DNA of 33,634 nucleotides from CAYINJ01 sp964364745 (GTDB taxonomy: Bacteria > Patescibacteriota > Patescibacteriia > JACRDY01). The stretch lies in the NCBI GenBank assembly GCA_964364745.1, contig CAYINJ010000004.1:1-33634 (forward strand), given 5' to 3'. Position numbers and translations under genes: made by a program. The notes under the pieces are model-generated. The model saw only the letters and a program-made list of their open reading frames with translations, ran no database searches and was not told the origin of the DNA. Shown here piece by piece: positions 1-8,234 of this stretch; the first letter of the stretch is position 1, and each line of letters begins with the position of its first letter.

Positions 1-2575
1 CTTAGAATTGTTCCGACCATTTATTATTTCTCGTTTGATTAAAGAGGGCTACGTCCACAACATTCGTTCAGCCAACCGTTTTATTGAGTCCGATCACCTC
101 GAGGTCTGGGATATTCTCGAAGCAGTGACCAAGAATGCCCACGTCTTACTCAACCGCGCGCCGACGCTGCACCGCTTGGGGATTCAGGCCTTTCAACCGG
201 TTCTGATCGAGGGCAAGGCCATTCAGCTCCACCCGTTGGTCTGTACGGCGTTCAACGCTGACTTCGACGGCGACCAAATGGCCGTCCACGTGCCGCTGAC
301 CGAAGAAGCCAAGAAAGAAGCGGCCCATATCATGCTCTCGGCCAACAACTTGCTTAAACCGTCCGACGGTAAGCCGGTGGTGCGGCCGAACAAAGACGTG
401 ATTTTGGGGATCTATTACCTGACGCAAGACATGCACCCGGCCGACAAACCGATTAAGGCGTTCTCAACGTCTCGGGAAGCTAAACGGGCGTACAACATGC
501 AACTGATCGGCCTGCGCGATAAGATCAAGGTTAAGGATTTCTTCAAAGAAAAAACCGAGACCGTCCAAGAAACCACCATTGGCCGCATCCTCTTCAACGC
601 CATTGTACCGCAGTCGTTGACCTATTATAACCAGGCCATTGACGCCAAGACCATTACCAAGATTGTTTCGCTAGTGTTAGAAACCCAATTACCGGAAGAT
701 AGCGTTGACTTCTTGGATAAACTGAAATCGTTGGGCTACAAATATCTCACCCGCTCCGGCTATTCCTGGGGGATGAACGATCTGCCGTTGCTCGAAGAAC
801 GCCGGGCATTGATTACCGAAGGGGACCGGCTGGTGGATGAAACCGAAGAACAGTACCAGCAAGGGCTGCTGACTGATCGGGAACGTCACACCAAGATTGT
901 CGAAATTTGGACCGGGACGAAAGATCAAATTGTCGAGATGGCGGCCAAGAAACTCGATCCGACCGGTCCGGTCTACGCCATGATTCACTCCGGCGCCCGG
1001 GGTAGCTTGGGTCAGCTGACGCAGATGATTGGAATGAAAGGACCAGTGGCCAACCCATCCGGTGATATTATTGAGCTGCCGGTCAAAGGTAACTTCAAAG
1101 AAGGTTTTGGTGTGCTAGAATTGTTTATCTCCTCTCACGGTTCGCGCAAAGGTCTGGCTGACACCGCCTTGCGGACGGCCAACGCCGGTTACCTCACCCG
1201 TCGATTAGTTGATGTGGTCCAAGACGTGGTCATCAAAGCGGCTGACTGCGGTGATACCACTGGCGCGTTGCTGACCCGGGCCGCCAGTGTGGCCATGGGC
1301 GAGACCGTCACCAGCCGGGCCGCCGGCCGGATGATCTTAGAAGACATTGTCGGCCCGCGCGGCAAGGTGGTCGTCAAGGCCGGCGAGACCATCAGTGATC
1401 CGATGGCTCGAGACATTGAAAAGCTTGATCTGGAGACCATTAAGGTGCGCTCGGTTTTGACTTGTAAATTAAATAAAGGGGTGTGTCAGGCCTGTTATGG
1501 CTATGATCTCGGATACAACCAGCCGGTCCGTCTCGGCACGGCGGTCGGCATCATCGCTGCGCAGTCGATTGGTGAGCCGGGGACGCAGCTGACCATGCGG
1601 ACTTTCCACACTGGTGGTGTCGCCGGTAAAGATATTACCCAAGGGTTGCCGCGGGTGGAAGAATTGTTTGAAGCGCGTAATCCGAAACATTGCGCCATTG
1701 TCTCTGAAGTTGACGGCCGAGCGACGATCGAAGAAACGGAACGAACTATTACTGACGCGACTGGCAAAGTGGTGTTAGCTGGTCGGTTTGGTCAAAAGGT
1801 GGTCAAGATCGGCTACGGTGAAGTGGAACAAGATGAATATCGCGTGACCAAAAACGCCATTGTCCAAGTGGCGGATGGTGACACCGTCGTCGCCGGTCAA
1901 AGCATCACCGAGACGCCAGCCAAGAAAACCGTCGCCAAACGGGGCGGGATCGCTAAAGTTGATAAAACCAAGGTCACCGTGGTGGTGCAAGAGAATAAAG
2001 TGGCCGAATATTTGATCCCAGCTGAATATTCACTGATGATCAAGAACGGCGACTTGATCGCCAAGGGCGATCGCCTGACCGACGGGAGTTTGGACCTCCA
2101 TACTCTCTACCGCCATCAGGGTCGCGCCGCCGTTCAGAACTACATGTTGAAAGAAATTCAGCACATCTATTCGTCCCAAGGTCAAAAACTTAATGATAAA
2201 CATGTCGAAATCATCATCCGCCAAATGTTTAGCCGGGTGCATGTGACCGATGCGGCTGACACGGAGCTCTTGCCGGGTGAGATTACCGAACTATCCGAAG
2301 TGCTAGAAGCCAACGCGGTGGCCAAGAAAGCCAAGAAAACCCTGGCGGTTTATCAAGAACTATTCTTGGGTATTTCCAAGGTATCGTTGTCGACCACTTC
2401 TTGGTTATCAGCCGCTTCTTTCCAAGAAACCGCTCGAGTATTGATCGACGCGGCCGTGACCGGTAAAATTGATCGTCTCGAGGGCTTGAAAGAAAACGTC
2501 ATTATTGGTCGGCTGGTGCCGGCCGGGACTGGCTTCGATCTGGCCAAACATGGCTCCGAGGCCTCGACGACCTAA
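1..2575 (+). CDS. rpoC: DNA-directed RNA polymerase subunit beta' (3' part; 5' end outside window)
   Basis: Largest catalytic subunit of RNA polymerase. The reading frame is already open at the window edge (Leu-Glu precede the first in-window TTG), so this is the C-terminal ~857 residues and no start should be called here. The active-site Mg-binding motif NADFDGDQMAVH is encoded near 254-289. Further on come the bridge-helix and trigger-loop region (GSRKGLADTALRTANAGYLT, near 1141-1200), the second zinc site (an isolated Cys in AADCGD, then the CKLNKGVCQAC cluster near 1461-1493) and the GEPGTQLTMRTFHTGG motif near 1573-1620. It ends at TAA 2573-2575 and is followed at once by a terminator. 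Everything expected of a functional beta' C-terminal half is present and no frameshift is seen. Identification is essentially certain. Confidence 0.97.
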   Translation, partial: LELFRPFIISRLIKEGYVHNIRSANRFIESDHLEVWDILEAVTKNAHVLLNRAPTLHRLGIQAFQPVLIEGKAIQLHPLVCTAFNADFDGDQMAVHVPLTEEAKKEAAHIMLSANNLLKPSDGKPVVRPNKDVILGIYYLTQDMHPADKPIKAFSTSREAKRAYNMQLIGLRDKIKVKDFFKEKTETVQETTIGRILFNAIVPQSLTYYNQAIDAKTITKIVSLVLETQLPEDSVDFLDKLKSLGYKYLTRSGYSWGMNDLPLLEERRALITEGDRLVDETEEQYQQGLLTDRERHTKIVEIWTGTKDQIVEMAAKKLDPTGPVYAMIHSGARGSLGQLTQMIGMKGPVANPSGDIIELPVKGNFKEGFGVLELFISSHGSRKGLADTALRTANAGYLTRRLVDVVQDVVIKAADCGDTTGALLTRAASVAMGETVTSRAAGRMILEDIVGPRGKVVVKAGETISDPMARDIEKLDLETIKVRSVLTCKLNKGVCQACYGYDLGYNQPVRLGTAVGIIAAQSIGEPGTQLTMRTFHTGGVAGKDITQGLPRVEELFEARNPKHCAIVSEVDGRATIEETERTITDATGKVVLAGRFGQKVVKIGYGEVEQDEYRVTKNAIVQVADGDTVVAGQSITETPAKKTVAKRGGIAKVDKTKVTVVVQENKVAEYLIPAEYSLMIKNGDLIAKGDRLTDGSLDLHTLYRHQGRAAVQNYMLKEIQHIYSSQGQKLNDKHVEIIIRQMFSRVHVTDAADTELLPGEITELSEVLEANAVAKKAKKTLAVYQELFLGISKVSLSTTSWLSAASFQETARVLIDAAVTGKIDRLEGLKENVIIGRLVPAGTGFDLAKHGSEASTT

Positions 2576-2594
2576 AGTTAATTAACCTGGTTTG

Positions 2595-2627
2595 CCGCCA
2601 CACCAGTCGAATTGGCGTGGCGGTTTT
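2595..2627 (+). terminator. intrinsic terminator after rpoC
   Basis: Eleven-nucleotide arms 2595-2605 and 2613-2623 (CCGCCACACCA / TGGCGTGGCGG) pair with a single A-C mismatch around a 7-nt loop and are followed by TTTT. The hairpin separates the rpoC transcript from ftsK. Confidence 0.75.
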
Positions 2628-2677
2628 CGTCTGGAGAAAATTGAGCTAATCAGACGTGGTCTGACGCGGGAAAATAT

Positions 2678-2685
2678 GGTATACT
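2678..2685 (+). promoter_or_regulatory. extended -10 promoter for ftsK operon
   Basis: TGG-TATACT is an extended -10 element 36 bp upstream of the ftsK ATG. No good -35 hexamer is seen 16-18 bp upstream, which is normal for extended -10 promoters. It sits between the rpoC terminator and ftsK, as expected for a new transcription unit. Confidence 0.5.
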
Positions 2686-2721
2686 GGGCAGGTAAAATTA
2701 GCTTATTGGCCTAGTATTATT

Positions 2722-5136
2722 ATGAGTAGGAAACGCAAGCCCGGTCGACCCAAGGGGAGCAAAAGCCATCTCCATCGCGACTTATTTGAAGATGAATACG
2801 CGCCATTTTTGAGCCCACAGACGAAGCGGGCAATCAGCGTGGTCTTGCTTTTAGCCGTCAGTGTCATTACAATTTTGGGCTTGTTGGGTTCAGCCGGAGT
2901 GGCCGGGAGTTATATCACTATCGCCAGTCATCTATTATTTGGGTCCGCCGCCTGGCTGGCGCCGATTATTTTATTGTTTGTCACTTACCTGCTAATCGTC
3001 CAGGAACGCTACGCCATCGGCTTCATTAATTATTTTGGCGTCTTGCTGTTTGCGCTGACGTTAACTGGCCTGTTGCATTTACGCGTTCCAGTTGAACAAG
3101 CGATTGATACCGCCTGGGCTGGTTTGGGCGGCGGACTGGCCGGAGTGGCGTTGGCTTGGCCGCTAGCGACACTGCTGGGGATCTGGGCGGCGGCGGTGTT
3201 GCTGATTGCCTTATTCCTGATCGCCTTGATGATTACTTTTAACACTTCCTTTGGTCAACTGGCCAACCAGAGCCCAGCATTCAATGGTGTCTGGGCGCGG
3301 CTCCTAGAGCGATTACGCGCCAATGTTGATGACGATGATTTCGTCCCGACCGACGAGGTGGCGGAGGCGGAGGAAGAGTTAGCGACCGATTCCACCGCGG
3401 CCACGGCTGATCCTGATGGCGTGACTGAAGTGGTCGCTTCGGCTGGCCACTTCACGACCAAAGCCATTAACGATAGTCACCAACCGACGCTGTCGCGTCG
3501 ATTTAAAAAGATTGATATCCCGCTTGATTTATTGAGTGACAAGCAGGACAAACCACTCGCCGGAGATATTGGCGTCAATCAAGAGCGGATCAAGACCACA
3601 CTGGAAAACTTCGGCATCGAAGTTGAAATGGGAGAAGTGAGTGTTGGCCCAACCGTGGCCCAATATACGCTCAAACCAAAAGAAGGGGTTAAGTTGTCCC
3701 AAATCACTACCCTGCATAATGACTTAGCCCTGGCCTTGGCCGCTCACCCAATTCGGATTGAAGCGCCGATCCCGGGCAAATCGTTGGTCGGCATCGAAGT
3801 GCCCAACCAAAACATTGCCACCGTGACCATGCGCGAGATGCTGGTCAGCAAAGAGTTTGCCAAACGCAAAACCACCATGTCCTTACCGATCGGTAAAGAT
3901 GTGGCCGGCAAAGTTTGGCTGGCTGATTTATCGGTCATGCCGCACCTCTTAATTGCCGGAGCGACCGGCAGTGGGAAATCAATCTGTATCAACACGGTGA
4001 TTACCAGCTTGCTCTATCAGAACAGTCCCAATACCCTGCGATTTATCATGGTTGATCCGAAGCGAGTGGAGCTGTCGGTTTACAATGGCATTCCCCATTT
4101 ACTGACGCCGGTAGTTACTGACGCGAAAAAAATCATCAACGCGCTTAAATGGACCATCGCGGAAATGGACCGCCGCTATGAACTACTGGCCCGGACCGGT
4201 TGGCGCGACATTAAGTCGTTTAACCAGTCATCGAAGCAAAAGATACCCTACCTGGTGTTTATCGTTGACGAAATGGCTGATCTGATGCAAACGTCGGGCT
4301 CGGAGGTCGAGGGCTACGTTATTCGCTTGGCCCAACTGGCGCGCGCGGTCGGCATTCACTTGATTCTGGCCACCCAACGGCCGTCGGTCGATGTCATCAC
4401 CGGGCTGATCAAGGCCAACATTACCAGCCGCATTGCCTTTGCGGTCGCTTCCAGTACCGACTCCCGCACTATTCTCGACTTCAGCGGCGCGGAAAAACTG
4501 CTAGGTCGGGGAGATATGCTTTATATTTCCGCTACGCTGTCCAGCCCTAAACGGCTGCAGGGCGCGTACGTTTCGGAAGACGAGACCCGCCGGTTAGTCG
4601 AGTACATCAAAGGCCAAAGCGGGGAGCCGGACTATGACAGCTCGGTGACGGAGAAACCCGCCCACGGTGTTAGTGGTCTGATCGGTGGAGATGACGACGA
4701 CGAGCTGCTGGCTGCGGCGCGTGACTTAGTCGTCAGCGCCGGCAAGGCCTCGGCTTCCTATCTCCAGCGGCGGTTGAAAATCGGCTATGCTCGGGCCGCT
4801 CGGATCCTTGATTTGTTAGAAGCAGCCGGAGTGATTGGACCGGCCGATGGCGCCAAGCCGCGAGATATTCTGGTTGGCGCCGACGAACCGACGACGACGG
4901 GACGCTATCGGAACCCGACCGTGAATTATTATGATGACGAGGCCGAAGAGGCAGAGACAGTCGCTCTGACCGCCGAAGACGCCGCGGCTGAACCAGCGGC
5001 CGAGGATGATGAAGTAGCGGTCGAACCAGCAGACGAAGATGATATTACCGATGAAGAATTAGCGGCTGATATTTTAGATGACGAGTCAGCTGACGACACT
5101 CCCGCCGCTAAAGTTGATGACCGCGAGTTGATCTAA
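2722..5136 (+). CDS. ftsK: DNA translocase FtsK/SpoIIIE
   Basis: Septum-anchored, ATP-driven dsDNA pump that clears chromosome termini from the division plane; 804 residues. Basic N-terminus (RKRKPGRPKGSK), then about four hydrophobic membrane segments (roughly residues 38-65, 72-93, 100-121 and 148-173), an acidic linker, and the motor domain. The motor has Walker A GATGSGKS at 413-420, Walker B FIVDEMADL near 513-521 and the RPSVDVITGLIKANI motif. A winged-helix gamma domain (about 655-715), which in this family reads polar DNA sequences, follows. The last ~90 residues are a strongly acidic Asp/Glu/Ala tail not typical of E. coli FtsK. No Shine-Dalgarno sequence precedes the ATG. The RodZ-like gene begins 14 bp downstream, suggesting a division/shape operon. 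Confidence 0.95.
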   Translation: MSRKRKPGRPKGSKSHLHRDLFEDEYAPFLSPQTKRAISVVLLLAVSVITILGLLGSAGVAGSYITIASHLLFGSAAWLAPIILLFVTYLLIVQERYAIGFINYFGVLLFALTLTGLLHLRVPVEQAIDTAWAGLGGGLAGVALAWPLATLLGIWAAAVLLIALFLIALMITFNTSFGQLANQSPAFNGVWARLLERLRANVDDDDFVPTDEVAEAEEELATDSTAATADPDGVTEVVASAGHFTTKAINDSHQPTLSRRFKKIDIPLDLLSDKQDKPLAGDIGVNQERIKTTLENFGIEVEMGEVSVGPTVAQYTLKPKEGVKLSQITTLHNDLALALAAHPIRIEAPIPGKSLVGIEVPNQNIATVTMREMLVSKEFAKRKTTMSLPIGKDVAGKVWLADLSVMPHLLIAGATGSGKSICINTVITSLLYQNSPNTLRFIMVDPKRVELSVYNGIPHLLTPVVTDAKKIINALKWTIAEMDRRYELLARTGWRDIKSFNQSSKQKIPYLVFIVDEMADLMQTSGSEVEGYVIRLAQLARAVGIHLILATQRPSVDVITGLIKANITSRIAFAVASSTDSRTILDFSGAEKLLGRGDMLYISATLSSPKRLQGAYVSEDETRRLVEYIKGQSGEPDYDSSVTEKPAHGVSGLIGGDDDDELLAAARDLVVSAGKASASYLQRRLKIGYARAARILDLLEAAGVIGPADGAKPRDILVGADEPTTTGRYRNPTVNYYDDEAEEAETVALTAEDAAAEPAAEDDEVAVEPADEDDITDEELAADILDDESADDTPAAKVDDRELI

Positions 5137-5149
5137 CCGGGGTCGGAAT

Positions 5150-5881
5150 ATGCAGTTTTTTACCAAACAAATCAATCAGTATGAGACCGTGGCCGAGGTG
5201 TTGTCGGCGGCCCGCCGCGACGGCGAATTTGACCTGGATCGGGCCGAAAAAGTATTAAAGATTAATCGACGTTACTTAGTGGCCATTGAGACCGGTCAGT
5301 ACGATCAACTGCCGGGTGATATTTACATTCGCAGCTTCGTTCGCGCTTATGCCCAGTGGCTGCAAGTTGACGTCAAGCAGACGCTGGCCCTACTGGATCG
5401 GGAGTTAGAAATCACTCGCAATATTGAAACTCCCGTGGCACCGGAAACACCGGGGCAATATCTCTCTAGTCGGGTTCTCGTCACGCCGCAACGGATTCGC
5501 TACGCGGCATTGATTTTAGCCGGCTTGGTCTGTGTTGGTTATCTGATCTGGCAGATCAACACCATCTTTGCCCCGCCACCACTAACGGTCACGCAACCAA
5601 CCGCTGATCTAGTCACGACTGAAACAATTATTATGGTGACTGGCCAGACCGAACCAGAAGTAGCCGTGACGATCAATGGCCAAGCCCTATTGACTGATCC
5701 AGCCGGCCAATTTCAAAAACAAATTGATTTACAAACCGGAGTCAATGTTATCGAAGTCACGGCCCAGAAGAAACGCAGTCGACCCCAAACCGTTCGCCGG
5801 CAGGTGATCGTCGAAGAGGCCGCGGCCCGGCCGCCGATCGGCGGTGAGCTGATTGAATTGCCGTCCTCGTCAGCTCCTTAG
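5150..5881 (+). CDS. RodZ-like helix-turn-helix membrane protein
   Basis: 243 residues. An N-terminal HTH domain of RodZ type (about residues 13-85, including NRRYLVAIETGQYDQLPGDIYIRSFVRAYAQWL) is followed by a linker, one membrane segment (about 117-137) and an extracytoplasmic beta-rich region. The beta region (TIIMVTGQTEPEVAVTINGQ... then GVNVIEVTA) resembles an Ig-like/glucodextranase-B-type fold. RodZ proteins link the MreB cytoskeleton to the wall-synthesis machinery, the HTH having become a protein-binding module. Placement right after ftsK fits a shape/division role. No mreB is present in the window, so the MreB link is only inferred from the family. Confidence 0.8.
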   Translation: MQFFTKQINQYETVAEVLSAARRDGEFDLDRAEKVLKINRRYLVAIETGQYDQLPGDIYIRSFVRAYAQWLQVDVKQTLALLDRELEITRNIETPVAPETPGQYLSSRVLVTPQRIRYAALILAGLVCVGYLIWQINTIFAPPPLTVTQPTADLVTTETIIMVTGQTEPEVAVTINGQALLTDPAGQFQKQIDLQTGVNVIEVTAQKKRSRPQTVRRQVIVEEAAARPPIGGELIELPSSSAP

Positions 5882-5895
5882 TTTTCCGCTACAAT
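5867..5895 (+). promoter_or_regulatory. candidate promoter for the recA leader transcript
   Basis: TCGTCA, a 17-bp spacer, then TACAAT (4/6 and 5/6 matches to consensus), overlapping the end of the RodZ-like gene. A transcript would start near 5902, about 39 nt before the leader ORF. No LexA-type operator is recognised around it. Confidence 0.35.
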
Positions 5896-5940
5896 ACCCC
5901 TGCCGAGAGTTTAGAATTATTTTAGGCCGGAGGTGATACC

Positions 5941-5988
5941 ATGCTGATAGCCCCGGATTTTGGGGCAGAAGCATTATTCTTAGTTTAA
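5941..5988 (+). CDS. 15-codon leader peptide upstream of recA
   Basis: ATG to TAA encodes MLIAPDFGAEALFLV. The start is preceded, at ideal distance, by GGAGGTGAT (5929-5937), a nine-base match to the 16S anti-Shine-Dalgarno tail and by far the strongest ribosome site in the window. The ORF is in the same frame as recA and ends in tandem stops (TAA TAG), with recA ATG six bases after the first stop. A GCCCC/GGGGC hairpin (5950-5966) lies inside it. recA itself has no Shine-Dalgarno sequence, so re-initiation or coupling from this ORF is the likely way ribosomes reach recA. Function is inferred from layout only; the peptide is not recognised. Confidence 0.5.
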   Translation: MLIAPDFGAEALFLV

Positions 5989-5994
5989 TAGTGT

Positions 5995-7026
5995 ATGTCA
6001 ACGAAAAAAGAGGTGCCGACGGGATCGGTTCGAGCCCAAGCCGCCCAGACCGCCATTGAGCAGATTCGCGAACGTTTTGGGGCTGGCTCGATTATGCGCC
6101 TCGGGGAGGCCACCGCCATGACGGTCGAAGTCGTGCCGACGGGCTGTTTGTCGCTCGATGTGGCCTTGGGTGCGGGCGGGATGCCGCGGGGCCGGATTGT
6201 CGAGGTTTATGGACCGGAAGCGTCGGGGAAGACCACGTTGGCGCTGCACGTCATTGCCGAAGTCCAAAAACTTGGCGGCGTGGCCGCGTTCGTCGATGCC
6301 GAACACGCGCTGGATCCGGCCTATGCCAAAAAGATTGGTGTCAAGACCGATGACCTGCTGATTTCTCAACCCGAGTCGGGCGAACAAGCGCTTGATATCG
6401 TCGAGACGCTGGTGCGTTCCAACGGCATTGATGTCATCGTGATTGACTCGGTGGCCGCGTTAACACCCCGAGCGGAAATCGAAGGGGAAATGGGTGATCA
6501 ACATATGGGTCTTCAGGCGCGGTTGATGAGTCAGGCCTTGCGCAAACTGACCGCCATCATCGGCAAAACCAAGACGGTGGTGATTTTTATCAACCAAATT
6601 CGGCTGAAAATTGGTGTTTTCTTCGGTAACCCCGAGACCACCACCGGTGGCATGGCGCTGAAGTTCTACTCCTCGGTGCGGATCGAAGTCCGCCGGGCCG
6701 CCCAAATCAAGCAAGACGAAAAAATAATTGGTAACCGGGTGAAGGTCAAAGTAGTAAAAAACAAAGTGGCGGCTCCATTCCGGACCTGTGAGTTTGATAT
6801 CATGTACAATGAAGGTATTTCCCTGTCCGGGGACTCGATTGATACCGCCCTGGAGTATGCGGTGATTAGCAAAAATGGCAATACTTTCACCTTTGGTGAG
6901 GAAAAACTCGGTGTCGGCCGCGAAACGGCCAAGCAGTTTTTGCGCGAACACCCCGAGCTGATGGCCCAGATTCGAGAACAGGTCTGGGCGGTGGTCAAAG
7001 AACAAGTCAAAGCGGAACAATCATAA
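5995..7026 (+). CDS. recA: recombinase RecA
   Basis: 343 residues, the usual length. RecA polymerises on ssDNA, drives strand exchange and stimulates LexA-type self-cleavage. The P-loop GPEASGKT is at 73-80, followed by FVDAEHALDPAYAKKIGV, the Walker B strand VIVIDSVAAL, loop L1 (EIEGEMGDQHMGLQARLMSQALRKL), loop L2 (INQIRLKIGVFFGNPETTTGG) and the C-terminal DNA-binding lobe. All hallmark residues are intact. The start ATG 5995 gives MSTKKEVPTG and has no Shine-Dalgarno sequence; it lies six bases after the leader-peptide stop, implying translational coupling. A small coiled-coil gene follows 11 bp later and probably shares the transcript. No RecX or LexA gene is visible nearby. Confidence 0.97.
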   Translation: MSTKKEVPTGSVRAQAAQTAIEQIRERFGAGSIMRLGEATAMTVEVVPTGCLSLDVALGAGGMPRGRIVEVYGPEASGKTTLALHVIAEVQKLGGVAAFVDAEHALDPAYAKKIGVKTDDLLISQPESGEQALDIVETLVRSNGIDVIVIDSVAALTPRAEIEGEMGDQHMGLQARLMSQALRKLTAIIGKTKTVVIFINQIRLKIGVFFGNPETTTGGMALKFYSSVRIEVRRAAQIKQDEKIIGNRVKVKVVKNKVAAPFRTCEFDIMYNEGISLSGDSIDTALEYAVISKNGNTFTFGEEKLGVGRETAKQFLREHPELMAQIREQVWAVVKEQVKAEQS

Positions 7027-7037
7027 ACAGCTGAGAT

Positions 7038-7349
7038 ATGATGCCGCCAAATGATAAAGAGGAAATCTTGGAAGCTATTGCCACGTTTTCCGGTCAGATT
7101 GATCAGAAGTTTGATAAAATAGACCAACGACTGGGCCGGGTCGAATCGGATATCGGATCAATCAAGGCAACCATGGTGACCAAGGATTATCTCGACGACA
7201 AACTCGCCGATCTCCGGGGTGATCTGATTGGGATTGACCGACGAGTCGATGGCAAAATTGATTTCTTAACTGGTCATCTCGAAACCGCCGGCAGTTTGCC
7301 GCCAGCTAGTGCGACAGCGGTGCGAGCGATCAAGCCATTGGGGCGTTAG
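7038..7349 (+). CDS. small coiled-coil protein of unknown function
   Basis: 103 residues, not assigned to a named family. The sequence is amphipathic with heptad-like spacing (for example FSGQIDQKFDKIDQRLGRVESDIGSIK and the later LADLRGDLIGIDRRVDGKIDFL), predicting a coiled coil over about residues 8-85, followed by a short Ala/Pro tail. There is no signal peptide or membrane segment. It starts 11 bp after recA and is followed directly by a strong terminator, so it is the last gene of the recA transcript. A structural or oligomerising role is plausible, but nothing in the sequence ties it to recombination. Start at 7038 or the adjacent ATG 7041. Confidence 0.6.
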   Translation: MMPPNDKEEILEAIATFSGQIDQKFDKIDQRLGRVESDIGSIKATMVTKDYLDDKLADLRGDLIGIDRRVDGKIDFLTGHLETAGSLPPASATAVRAIKPLGR

Positions 7350-7368
7350 ATAAAGGAATAGAGGAAAT

Positions 7369-7397
7369 AAAAACACCCCGCTTAGCGGGGTGTTTTT
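7369..7397. terminator. bidirectional intrinsic terminator between recA unit and efp
   Basis: Perfect 13-bp stem (7369-7381 with 7385-7397) around a TTA loop, A-run on one side and T-run on the other, so it works on both strands for the converging recA and rpsF-efp transcripts. Its core CCCGCTTAGCGGG recurs in two other terminators of the window. Confidence 0.93.
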
Positions 7398-7414
7398 CCG
7401 TCCGAAGAGGAAAG

Positions 7415-7987
7415 TTAGTCGTTGACCCGCTCAGTGTAATCACCGGTTTCGGTGTTGATCCGGATCAGGTCGCCCTCTTTGATGAATAGTGGGACGTTGA
7501 CATCGATGCCGGTCTCTAGGGTGGCCGGCTTAGTCACCCGACCCTGGGCGGTGTCACCCTTGGCCCCGTCGATAGTGGTGACCACCCGGAGCTCAACTTT
7601 GTTCGGGATGGCCACCGCCACGGGGGCGTCGTTGAAGTACATGGCGTCCACTTCCGCGCCTTCTTTCAGGTACCCGATCGCTTCCCCGATTTGTTCGCGG
7701 TCGAGGCCAAACTGGTCGTAGGTCTCACTATTCATGAAGTAGGCCTGGTGGTCGTCAGCGTAGAGATACCCCGCTTGGCGGTGGGTCAGGTCGGCTTCCA
7801 CGGGTAAATCACCAGGGTGAAAATTGATTTCCACCGTTTTGCCGGTCAGCAAATTTTTGAGCTTGGTCTGCATCACCGGTTTGCGCTGTTGCATCCGGAC
7901 AAACTGAGCGGCCACGACCAAGCAGGGCTGGCCATCGATATCAAGGGCCTTACCTTTCTTAATATCATTGAGCGCGCTGATCGACAT
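7415..7987 (-). CDS. efp: elongation factor P with non-canonical loop
   Basis: 190 residues; three-domain EF-P that enters the ribosomal E site and relieves stalling at polyproline. The whole length aligns to E. coli EF-P without gaps around the functional loop: E. coli EFVKPGKGQAFARVK corresponds to QFVRMQQRKPVMQTK here. The residue at the modified position (Lys34 in E. coli) is therefore Gln34, and the PGKG tip is replaced by MQQR, with Arg35 and Lys36 next to it. Conserved later motifs (YLYADDHQAYFMNSETYDQF, KGDTAQGRVTKPATLETG, VPLFIKEGDLIRINTETGDY) are intact. Last gene of rpsF-ssb-rpsR-efp, 8 bp after rpsR. The loop rules out modification as in E. coli; any other modification is unknown. 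Confidence 0.95.
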   Translation of the reverse strand: MSISALNDIKKGKALDIDGQPCLVVAAQFVRMQQRKPVMQTKLKNLLTGKTVEINFHPGDLPVEADLTHRQAGYLYADDHQAYFMNSETYDQFGLDREQIGEAIGYLKEGAEVDAMYFNDAPVAVAIPNKVELRVVTTIDGAKGDTAQGRVTKPATLETGIDVNVPLFIKEGDLIRINTETGDYTERVND

Positions 7988-7995
7988 AAGCCAGG

Positions 7996-8220
7996 TTAGC
8001 GGTTGGTAAACGGCATCAGCGCGACAATCCGTGCCCGCTTAACGGCTTCGGCCAGCTTCCGCTGGTGTTTCGCACAGACCGCGGTTCGGCGAGTCGGCGC
8101 AATCTTGCCGTAAGCACTGGTAAAGCGGCGGAGCAATTGTGGCTCTTTATAGTCAATCGTGGTGTAGTGATTGACGCAGAAGTAACACTCCTGCGGCACG
8201 GCTTTCTTCTTCGGAGGCAT
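7996..8220 (-). CDS. rpsR: 30S ribosomal protein S18
   Basis: 74 residues, normal length. S18 forms a heterodimer with S6 on the 30S platform. The motif LLRRFTSAYGKIAPTRRTAVCAKHQRKLAEAVKRARIVALMPF is diagnostic (shown here only by its recognisable parts: RRFTSAYGKI, RRTAVCAKHQRKL, ARIVALMPF). Cysteines in ECYFC and VCAKH form the set seen in zinc-binding (C+) S18 proteins. It lies between ssb and efp with short gaps (14 and 8 bp), so it is cotranscribed and translationally close to both. Confidence 0.96.
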   Translation of the reverse strand: MPPKKKAVPQECYFCVNHYTTIDYKEPQLLRRFTSAYGKIAPTRRTAVCAKHQRKLAEAVKRARIVALMPFTNR

Positions 8221-8234
8221 AGGTCAGATAAAGG

